5,549 nucleotides of DNA from an uncultured Aquabacterium sp. (GTDB lineage: Bacteria > Pseudomonadota > Gammaproteobacteria > Burkholderiales > Burkholderiaceae_C): NCBI GenBank assembly GCA_937923225.1, contig CALAKR010000156.1, positions 1-5,549 of the forward strand. Reading direction: 5' to 3'. A program made the position numbers and the translations under genes. Of this stretch, positions 1-4,373 are shown piece after piece; within the stretch, counting starts at the first letter, position 1, and the number at the start of each line of letters is the position of its first letter. Under the pieces are notes generated by a model, which made no database searches, was not told the DNA's origin, and saw only the letters and a list, made by a program, of their open reading frames with translations.

Positions 1-458
1 GCAACCAGGCCACGGCCGAGGTCGTGGCCCGCCAGGCCGGCATCGCCGAGGCCAAGGGCGCCCTGCTGCCGCAAGACAAGCTCGATGCCCTTCAGGCGCT
101 CCGTGCGAGCCATGGCCCCGTCGCCATGGTCGGCGATGGCATCAACGACGCCCCAGCCCTGGCGCAGGCCGACCTGGGCATCGCCATGGGCGGCGCAGGC
201 ACGGACACCGCCATGGAGGCCGCCGACATGGTCATCATGAACGACGACCTGCGGCGCATCCCCGCCGCGATCGCGCTGTCACGCAAGACCTGGATGGTGC
301 TCTGGCAGAACATCTCGCTGGCCCTGGGCATCAAGGCCGTCTTTTTGGTGATGGCACTGGCGGGCAGCGCCACCATGTGGATGGCTGTCTTCGCCGACAT
401 GGGCGCGAGCCTGCTGGTGGTGGCCAATGGCCTGCGGCTGTTGCGGGCCCGCAGTTGA
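1..458 (+). CDS. zntA: P1B-2 type heavy-metal (Zn/Cd/Pb) exporting ATPase, C-terminal fragment
   Basis: Only the last 152 codons are present (first whole codon at position 3); the gene begins left of the window. Such ATPases pump Zn2+, Cd2+ or Pb2+ out of the cytoplasm across the inner membrane using ATP. The fragment holds the end of the P-domain, with the hinge motif GDGINDAP (132-155) whose Asp residues help coordinate Mg2+, then a [12 protein letters not shown] segment typical of the family. The last two membrane helices follow. The first has Asn and Lys in NISLALGIK (Lys codon 333-335); the second has ADMG (Asp codon 396-398). This Lys plus DxG pattern is what separates P1B-2 Zn/Cd pumps from CopA-type copper pumps. 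The protein ends in GLRLLRARS with TGA at 456-458. The phosphorylation site DKTGT and any N-terminal metal-binding domain lie outside, so zntA versus cadA naming is a convention. It converges on the next gene with 12 bases between the stops and no evident terminator. Confidence 0.93.
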   Translation, partial: NQATAEVVARQAGIAEAKGALLPQDKLDALQALRASHGPVAMVGDGINDAPALAQADLGIAMGGAGTDTAMEAADMVIMNDDLRRIPAAIALSRKTWMVLWQNISLALGIKAVFLVMALAGSATMWMAVFADMGASLLVVANGLRLLRARS

Positions 459-470
459 TGGACCAAGCGT

Positions 471-1076
471 TCAACTCCAGCGCCGCCCGAGCAGCTTGGG
501 CTTGAGCGACGGCTCAGCCGGATCGTCGCCCAGCCAGATGCTGAGCAGCGCGTTATAAAAGGCCTGGCCCGGCATCGGCGCCACCAGGGCCCTGCCATTG
601 AGCTGCACCACGGTGCCTGTGCCTGGTACCCAGTCCAGCGTGAGCGTGTCGCCCTCACGCAGACCTTCGGGCTGGCGCGAGATCGCCCTGACCAGGCCCA
701 CCATCTGGGCCTGCACGACGTCACGGTCGTGCTGCAGAGCCAGTCGGTGCACGTGGTCCGCCACCGCACGCTGGAAGTCCGAGCCGCTGATGTCCCGCAG
801 CACCGCGATGGTGATCCTGCGTGGCCCCTCCGTGGCGAGCACTTCTGCGGCCGTGTCCTTGCGGTCGATCAGGTACAGCCCGATGGCATAGACCCGAAAC
901 ACCAGCCGCCGGGCCACGCCCGCCCCGTTGAGCATCAGCTGCCGACCAGCCACGCTGGCCGAATCATCGATGCGCACGGCGCGCTCGACATCCAGCGCTC
1001 GCGCGGGTTCAGCCGCCGCGAAGGTACAGGCCGCGGGCAGCAGCAGTGTCCGCAGCATCCTTGCATACCGTGTCAT
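471..1076 (-). CDS. secreted chalcone-isomerase-like (CHI-fold) protein
   Basis: Predicted 201-residue periplasmic protein of the bacterial chalcone-isomerase-like family. Residues 1-28 look like a Sec signal peptide (MTRYARMLRTLLLPAAC, then an Ala-rich stretch with likely cleavage after ARA, about residue 28). Family hallmarks are LNGAG(53), LVFRVYAIGLYL (58-69), the beta strand RRITIAVLRDIS (86-97), LTLDWVPGTGT (145-155) and C-terminal FYNALLSIWLGDDPAEPSLKPKLLG (173-197). Length is normal for the family. The bacterial function is not settled; the fold can bind fatty acids in relatives, and I see no basis for claiming isomerase activity. An in-frame GTG at 1100 would add 8 residues, but ATG at 1076 has GGGAGAG just upstream and gives a clean signal peptide, so I chose it. 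It is the last gene of the four-gene operon, 44 bases after flgH; that gap holds a small 5-bp GC hairpin (1093-1105) without a T run, so read-through is likely. Confidence 0.85.
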   Translation of the reverse strand: MTRYARMLRTLLLPAACTFAAAEPARALDVERAVRIDDSASVAGRQLMLNGAGVARRLVFRVYAIGLYLIDRKDTAAEVLATEGPRRITIAVLRDISGSDFQRAVADHVHRLALQHDRDVVQAQMVGLVRAISRQPEGLREGDTLTLDWVPGTGTVVQLNGRALVAPMPGQAFYNALLSIWLGDDPAEPSLKPKLLGRRWS

Positions 1077-1080
1077 GGCA

Positions 1081-1087
1081 CTCTCCC
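1081..1087 (-). promoter_or_regulatory. Shine-Dalgarno sequence of the CHI-like gene
   Basis: Read on the minus strand this is GGGAGAG followed by TGCC and ATG at 1076. It decides between the ATG at 1076 and the in-frame upstream GTG at 1100, and favours the ATG. Confidence 0.6.
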
Positions 1088-1120
1088 AGGAAGGCCGCAC
1101 CGGCCGACATCACCACACAG

Positions 1121-1822
1121 TCACCACACCGTGAGGGTGTTGGTCAGGAAACGCTGCAGCCAGGTCCGCGACACGCTCTGTGCCACGTCGCCCTTGCCGC
1201 CGACCTCAAAGCGGGCATCCACCACATCGGCCGAGGCCACCACGTTGTTGGAGCGGATGTCGCGCGGGTTGACCACGCCGGAGAAGCGCAGGGTGTTCAT
1301 GTTGCCGTTGAGCAAGATGCTGCGCTCACCGGCCACCACCAGGTTGCCGTTGGGCAGCACATTGATCACCGACGCCGCCAGCTGTGCCTCGAACTTGCTG
1401 TTGTTGCTGGTGGTGCCGCTACCCTTGTAGGCATCGCTGCCCGACGCCTTGGCGTTGAGGTTCATCAGGCGGTCGATGAAGCTGCTGCCCGATCCGGAAC
1501 CGCCCGGCCCCACGGACGAGACCTCGTTCTCGCGGCTGGTCTTGGTGTCCTGCGCGCTGTTGGCGGTCAAGGTCTCGGAGATGTCGATCTTGAGCGTGTC
1601 GCCCACATTGCGCGGGCGGCGGTCCGTGGTGAAAAGCGAGCCGGTGGCCATGCCCGCCTGGAAGATCGCGCCGTTGTTGATGCGCTCGACATAGCCCGGC
1701 GGCTGGTTCGGCGGGGCGCTCATCGGCGCCTGCACGATGCTGGCAGGTGCCCCGGCACAGCCGGCGAGCGCGAGAGAGGATGCACCGGCCAGCCAGGCCA
1801 GGCGATTACTGGAAGTTGTCAC
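1121..1822 (-). CDS. flgH: FlgH-type flagellar L-ring lipoprotein
   Basis: 233-residue homologue of FlgH, the outer-membrane lipoprotein that forms the L ring around the flagellar rod. The start is GTG at 1822, with GAAAGGG at 1830-1836 ahead of it. Residues 1-22 form a lipoprotein signal ending in the lipobox LAGC (Cys22). Then come the family motifs GSLF (61-64), RRPRNVGDTLKIDISE (68-83), a low-complexity Gly/Ser loop (104-114), LPNGNLVVAGER (156-167), RFSGVVNPRDI (179-189), and the ending WLQRFLTNTLTVW (221-233), which matches the usual FlgH C-terminus. Length and motif order are complete, with no frameshift. What is odd is context: FlgH genes normally sit between flgG and flgI, but here the neighbours are an Sbal_3080-like lipoprotein (15 bases upstream) and a CHI-like gene (44 bases downstream). 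It may be the only flgH of the organism in a displaced position, or a second copy with another role. Confidence 0.9.
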   Translation of the reverse strand: MTTSSNRLAWLAGASSLALAGCAGAPASIVQAPMSAPPNQPPGYVERINNGAIFQAGMATGSLFTTDRRPRNVGDTLKIDISETLTANSAQDTKTSRENEVSSVGPGGSGSGSSFIDRLMNLNAKASGSDAYKGSGTTSNNSKFEAQLAASVINVLPNGNLVVAGERSILLNGNMNTLRFSGVVNPRDIRSNNVVASADVVDARFEVGGKGDVAQSVSRTWLQRFLTNTLTVW

Positions 1823-1837
1823 GGTCGTGCCCTTTCG

Positions 1838-2392
1838 TCATTCGATGCCGGTCATCACGGCCGCAACCACGGGCGCTATCTTGCTGCGCGTGGACGTCCA
1901 TTTCGCGACTCCGAAATTGTCATTCGTTTCATAACTGCTGCTGGCATATATGCGCCCATCGTCCGATTGCAGGGTGATGGTCGCCGCCGTCATGTAGGAT
2001 TTATATTTATCGGACAAGGGCGGCTGGGCCCATTGCATATAGGCCTGATATCTCAGCCAAACCGGACAGGTGTCCAGCACCACACCGGGCTCATATACCC
2101 TGCTCTGCACCGCCCGGGCATTGAGCTCGGCCTGCAATGCAGGGATGAAATCGGCGACCTGGCTGTCCCGGTTGAACTCGATGCACACCTGCTTGACCGG
2201 CTCATGTGGCAGGTAGATCGTGTTGATCGCCTTGCTCTGACCCAGGCTGTTGCTGGCGGCCATGCCGGCCACCTTGGCCACCTCCCACAAGGGCGCGGAA
2301 CTGAAGACGGTGCAGCCCCCCATGGAAAGCAAGCTCGGCAGCAGACCGGCCAGCAGGCCCAGTCTCACGAAAAGAGTGTGTCGGGGCGCCAT
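1838..2392 (-). CDS. Sbal_3080-like lipoprotein
   Basis: 184 residues starting at ATG 2392, with GGGAG (2399-2403) six bases ahead. An N-terminal basic then Leu-rich signal ends in LLSMGGC, so Cys27 is the likely lipidated residue; Met at -3 makes the lipobox slightly off consensus, and Thr after the Cys would favour outer-membrane sorting. The mature part has KQVCIEFNRDSQVADFIPAL (67-86), an RVYEPG turn (98-103), a second Cys at 109, and C-terminal GVAKWTSTRSKIAPVVAAVM (161-180). This order of short Cys-Ile-Glu segment, helix, beta strands and KW-T-SK end recalls the Sbal_3080 family of lipoproteins of unknown function; I recognise it from memory with moderate certainty. Cys70 and Cys109 could form a disulfide. 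The 3' half of the gene (about 1900-2100) is noticeably richer in A and T than its neighbours. It lies 14 bases after the upstream gene and 15 before flgH. Confidence 0.8.
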   Translation of the reverse strand: MAPRHTLFVRLGLLAGLLPSLLSMGGCTVFSSAPLWEVAKVAGMAASNSLGQSKAINTIYLPHEPVKQVCIEFNRDSQVADFIPALQAELNARAVQSRVYEPGVVLDTCPVWLRYQAYMQWAQPPLSDKYKSYMTAATITLQSDDGRIYASSSYETNDNFGVAKWTSTRSKIAPVVAAVMTGIE

Positions 2393-2406
2393 GGCCTGCT
2401 CCCGGC

Positions 2407-2967
2407 TCAGATCAGGTCGGTGAGCCTGGAGGCGGCTGCGCCCAGGCCCAGGGCTGTGTAGCCGGCCACCGTGGCGGCGCTCGAGCCCACCTCCTTGGCG
2501 GTGGACACCAGCACGTCCGACACCGCGTCAGACGCCTTGTTGGCCACCTTGAGCCCAGAGGCCACGCCCTGCCCTGCGCTGGAGGCCACGTGCTCTACCG
2601 TGTCGTAGGCGTTTTCAAGCTGGCGCAGCCCTTTGTGCGCGAGCGATGCCACCTCGCTGGCAGCCGCCTCCACGCCGTCCTCCACGGCATCGACGGCTTC
2701 GCCCACGGTGTGCACGGCATCCTTGGCGAGGTCGTAGGCCTCGGCAGGCAGCTTGGCCAGCTCCTGCAGCCCCTTCTCGCTGAAGCTGACCACCGCGCTG
2801 GCTGCATCGCCCACGGTGTCTGCCACCGACAGGGCCGTGGCCACCGCGGGACCATATTGTTTGCTGTTGAACTCGAATTTGCCTATCGGCTGTTTGGCCT
2901 GGCAGGCCACCGTGGCCGTTGCAGGCATGCCAGACCTGATATTCGAGCTTGCATTGATGTTGCCCAT
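2407..2967 (-). CDS. Ala-rich amphipathic-helix protein of unknown function
   Basis: I do not recognise this 186-residue protein. The ATG at 2967 has GGAGA (2974-2978) six bases ahead. There is no signal peptide; residues 1-40 are polar and probably flexible with one Cys at 22. From about residue 41 to the end it is Ala/Val-rich with regularly spaced Asp, Glu and Lys and almost no aromatic residues, which suggests long amphipathic helices like those of phasins, LEA proteins or apolipoprotein-like coat proteins. Two segments look like copies 47 residues apart: SFSEKGLQEL (61-70) and SLAHKGLRQL (108-117), each followed by an Ala/Asp/Val helix. Short units such as ADTVGDAASAV, VHTVGEAVDAV and NKASDAVSDVL add to the repetitive feel. 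The C-terminal 25 residues are more hydrophobic (VAGYTALGLGAAASRL). It is first in the operon, next to the AT-rich control region, so it is probably the most strongly made product. A surface-coating or helper role is only a guess. Confidence 0.72.
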   Translation of the reverse strand: MGNINASSNIRSGMPATATVACQAKQPIGKFEFNSKQYGPAVATALSVADTVGDAASAVVSFSEKGLQELAKLPAEAYDLAKDAVHTVGEAVDAVEDGVEAAASEVASLAHKGLRQLENAYDTVEHVASSAGQGVASGLKVANKASDAVSDVLVSTAKEVGSSAATVAGYTALGLGAAASRLTDLI

Positions 2968-2984
2968 CTGTCATCTCCATCAGG

Positions 2985-3010
2985 AAATTGAGGATGAGCA
3001 ATCCTAATTT
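2985..3010 (-). promoter_or_regulatory. hairpin in the leader of the four-gene operon
   Basis: Plus-strand AAATT-G-AGGAT, loop GAGCA, then ATCCT-AATTT gives a 10-bp stem with one bulged base. It ends 17 bases before the ATG at 2967, just upstream of its Shine-Dalgarno sequence. It is AT-rich in half the stem and lacks a following T run, so it is not a good terminator. If transcription starts upstream, the mRNA would carry it at the ribosome site, where it could affect stability or translation. Confidence 0.4.
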
Positions 3011-3022
3011 CGAAGCGCCTAT

Positions 3023-3038
3023 TTATTGGGCCCAATAA
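3023..3038. promoter_or_regulatory. 16-bp perfect palindrome, candidate operator
   Basis: TTATTGGGCCCAATAA is a perfect inverted repeat with no spacer, centred 63 bases upstream of the ATG at 2967. It lies between the repeat cluster and the leader hairpin. The symmetry fits binding of a dimeric regulator; no specific family is recognised. Confidence 0.4.
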
Positions 3039-3071
3039 TCGACCGCTTAATTGCCTTGTTCATCATTGGAT

Positions 3072-3206
3072 ATATGAAATCACCAATTTGGCAAATCACA
3101 TAAAAATACACCACACAAAATCAATCATCATCACACCGAAAAATATGAAATCACACAATGTCGCCATCAATATAAAACAATACCAGATGATCGAATATGA
3201 AATCAC
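3072..3206. repeat. three direct copies of ATATGAAATCAC
   Basis: Perfect 12-base copies lie at 3072-3083, 3143-3154 and 3195-3206, all in one orientation. They start 71 and 52 bases apart, close to seven and five helical turns. A weaker partial copy (AAATCACA) occurs near 3093-3100. Read toward the operon each copy is GTGATTTCATAT. Direct repeats on similar helical faces suggest binding sites for a regulator such as an OmpR-type protein, or repeated promoter elements; unequal spacers rule out a CRISPR array. Confidence 0.6.
3142..3170 (-). promoter_or_regulatory. candidate sigma-70-like promoter over the middle repeat
   Basis: On the minus strand TTGATG (3165-3170) and CATATT (3142-3147) are 17 bases apart; each matches four of six consensus bases. 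The -10-like hexamer is formed by the middle copy of the 12-mer. It faces the operon, about 175 bases from the ATG at 2967. AT-rich DNA gives such matches by chance, so this is weak. Confidence 0.25.
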
Positions 3207-3221
3207 AATACCGGCATGCAA
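3194..3221 (-). promoter_or_regulatory. candidate sigma-70-like promoter over the third repeat
   Basis: On the minus strand TTGCAT (3216-3221) and CATATT (3194-3199) are 16 bases apart, with the -10-like hexamer again supplied by the 12-mer repeat. It sits right after the regulator's terminator and faces the operon. The same caution about AT-rich chance matches applies. Confidence 0.22.
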
Positions 3222-3234
3222 AATACGGCCCCAC

Positions 3235-3268
3235 AATGAAAATAACCCCAGCGCCTTGCGGCCTGGGG
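3235..3268 (-). terminator. intrinsic terminator of the OmpR-family regulator gene
   Basis: On the minus strand a stem CCCCAG-GCC with its complement GGC-CTGGGG (nine pairs, one bulged base) closes on the loop GCAA, a stable GNRA-type tetraloop, and is followed by TTATTTTCATT. It begins 33 bases after the stop at 3302. The T-rich tail on the minus side only makes the direction clear, and it separates this transcript from the operon promoter region. Confidence 0.8.
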
Positions 3269-3301
3269 CATGAAGGGGGCGATGGCGCCTGGCGGGGTGG
3301 A

Positions 3302-4075
3302 TCAGCTGATCAGCGCCTCGCCACCGTCCTGCTCGGCCAGGGCATGGCCGGGGTGCCAGGTGTCGTGCTCCTGCGGCACGAACATGTAGCCGTGCCCACG
3401 CACGGTCTGGATATAGCGCGGGAAGGCCGGCTCGGGCTCGACCACCTTGCGCAGACGCATGATCGAGGCATCGATGGTGCGCAGCATCACGGCATCCTTG
3501 CGCGTGTGCGATGCCGCCAGCAATTGCTCACGCGACAAGGCCACGCCAGGGTTGGCCGTGAGCTCCGTCAGCAAGGCGTACTCCACAGACGAGAGCACCC
3601 TCACCGAGGCGCCACGGCGCAGCACCCGCGCGGCCACCACGAAGGTGTGTTCACCGATGCTCACCTGGCGTTGCGTGTCCATCGGGGTGCCCGGCACGAA
3701 CGAGGCCTGGCGCAGCACGTTCTCCACCCGCGAGAACAGCTCCCGCACCGAGAACGGCTTGCACAGGCAGTCGTCGGCACCGGTCTCTTCCTTGAGCCGC
3801 AGCACATCCTGCTGTGAAGCGGTCAGCAGGATCACAGGCACCTGGAAGCCCTCGGTCTGGAAGCGGTCCCAGGCCTGCACGCCGTTGACGCCCGACAAGC
3901 CAGATTGCAGCACGATCAGATCGGGGCGCAGTTGCCGCGTGCGGTGCAACAGGTCATCGAGCGACCCGACAGGCGTGACCATCAGGCCTTGCTTCTCGAG
4001 GTAGCTCGACAGCATGTCCCGCAGGGTCGGGTCTTCGTCGGCGATGTACAGGTGGAAAGGTTGATCGGCGTCCAT
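3302..4075 (-). CDS. OmpR/PhoB-family response regulator lacking the phosphoacceptor Asp
   Basis: 257 residues from ATG at 4075: a receiver domain (about 7-122) followed by a winged-helix DNA-binding domain (about 136-234) and a short tail. The receiver keeps the acidic pocket (Asp13, Glu14), the switch Thr85 in VILLTA and Lys106 in CKPF. However, the phosphoacceptor site, usually DLxLPxxxG, reads LQSGLSGVNG, so Gln57 replaces Asp (codon CAA, read from 3905-3907). Phosphotransfer from a kinase in the normal way is therefore unlikely. The effector domain looks intact: LSSVEYALLTEL, the helix SREQLLAAS, the recognition segment RTIDASIMRLRKVVE and the wing YIQTVRGHGYMFVP. No histidine kinase is adjacent. 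ATG at 4147 in frame would add 24 residues without similarity to receivers and without a Shine-Dalgarno sequence; the ATG at 4075 puts residue 57 where the Asp normally falls, though its own ribosome site is weak. It has its own terminator. Confidence 0.9.
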   Translation of the reverse strand: MDADQPFHLYIADEDPTLRDMLSSYLEKQGLMVTPVGSLDDLLHRTRQLRPDLIVLQSGLSGVNGVQAWDRFQTEGFQVPVILLTASQQDVLRLKEETGADDCLCKPFSVRELFSRVENVLRQASFVPGTPMDTQRQVSIGEHTFVVAARVLRRGASVRVLSSVEYALLTELTANPGVALSREQLLAASHTRKDAVMLRTIDASIMRLRKVVEPEPAFPRYIQTVRGHGYMFVPQEHDTWHPGHALAEQDGGEALIS

Positions 4076-4147
4076 CTCGGGGCTCTGCTTGTTCGGAAGT
4101 CGTAGGGCGTTGTGTTGCACCGCCAGCCTCGCATTGCGGCCAGCCAT

Positions 4148-4165
4148 TCGATTTTGTGCAATCGA
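4148..4165. promoter_or_regulatory. inverted repeat TCGATT-N6-AATCGA upstream of the regulator
   Basis: Two 6-base arms are separated by TTGTGC, abutting the alternative ATG at 4147 and centred about 80 bases upstream of the preferred ATG at 4075. The placement would suit an operator, possibly autoregulatory, but short inverted repeats are common, so confidence is low. Confidence 0.22.
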
Positions 4166-4263
4166 GTCACATGGAGCAACGCGCTTCGCATTTTTTTACC
4201 CATCCACGCCTCTTGCACACGTGAAGTAGTGGGCTTACGGGCACCTTATGGCGTCATCAAGCA

Positions 4264-4297
4264 GCGCAAAATCTGCAGCCCCGCATGGGGCTTGCGC
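4264..4297. repeat. GC-rich nested hairpin
   Basis: An outer stem GCGCA/TGCGC and an inner stem AGCCCC/GGGGCT around a 4-base loop form a nested inverted repeat. It lies just beyond the lpdA terminator on the minus strand, and there the inner stem is followed by GCAGATTTTG, so it could act as a back-up terminator. It could also be part of the regulator's upstream region. Confidence 0.35.
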
Positions 4298-4302
4298 ATG
4301 CC

Positions 4303-4336
4303 AAAAATGAGCACGGCCAGCGGGGTGCTGGCCGTG
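4303..4336 (-). terminator. intrinsic terminator of lpdA
   Basis: CACGGCCAGC, loop of five, and GCTGGCCGTG form a perfect 10-bp stem at 4312-4336. On the minus strand it is followed by CTCATTTTTGG, giving a T5 run (4303-4307). It begins 37 bases after the lpdA stop. A lesser hairpin, AAGCCTC-N6-GAGGCTT (4344-4363), lies between the stop and this one and lacks a T tract. Confidence 0.82.
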
Positions 4337-4373
4337 TGTCATCAAGCCTCATCATCGAGGCTTTCAGGACAGA

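Larger units (their letters stand above)
3001..3245. other. AT-rich intergenic control region of the operon
   Basis: This is the bulk of the 334-base gene-free stretch between the operon start (2967) and the regulator stop (3302). Composition drops abruptly from GC-rich coding DNA to mostly A and T. On the plus strand the part from about 3072 to 3210 is rich in A and C and very poor in G. It holds a 16-bp palindrome, three copies of a 12-mer and two promoter-like hexamer pairs on the minus strand. I see no credible gene in it. AT-rich upstream DNA of this kind is what H-NS/MvaT-type silencers often bind, but that is inference. Confidence 0.6.
4076..4373. other. gene-free spacer between lpdA and the regulator gene
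   Basis: These 298 bases hold the lpdA terminator and two more hairpins in the 4264-4363 part. The rest must include the regulator's promoter on the minus strand. It has a T7 tract at 4191-4197 and an inverted repeat at 4148-4165, but no hexamer pair I would call a promoter. Open frames here show no recognisable protein. Confidence 0.5.

Noticed and set aside
92..769. Minus-strand open frame of 225 codons across the ATPase end and the CHI-like gene
   Set aside because: It crosses two well-supported genes in other frames, and its Arg/Ser/Trp-rich sequence looks like a shadow.
1093..1105. Small hairpin between flgH and the CHI-like gene as a terminator
   Set aside because: The stem is only five pairs with a three-base loop and no T run follows in the direction of transcription.
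1046..2461. Long plus-strand open frame of 471 codons
   Set aside because: It lies antisense over flgH and the lipoprotein gene, both of which have clear family motifs; its His/Arg/Gly-rich product is typical of shadow frames in GC-rich DNA.
3072..3206. CRISPR array
   Set aside because: Repeats are only 12 bases, spacers are unequal (59 and 40 bases), and there are only three units with no cas gene.
3088..3273. Plus-strand open frame of 61 codons in the AT-rich block, rich in Ile, Lys, Asn and His
   Set aside because: It begins with TTG, has no Shine-Dalgarno sequence, runs through the repeats and the terminator stem, and its composition just reflects the AC-rich DNA.
3300..3311. Palindrome GATCAGCTGATC over the regulator's stop codon
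   Set aside because: It partly encodes the C-terminus, has no loop or T tail, and the real terminator lies 33 bases further on.
4076..4147. 24-residue N-terminal extension of the regulator from ATG 4147
   Set aside because: The extension has no similarity to receiver domains and no Shine-Dalgarno sequence; the receiver begins properly right after the ATG at 4075.
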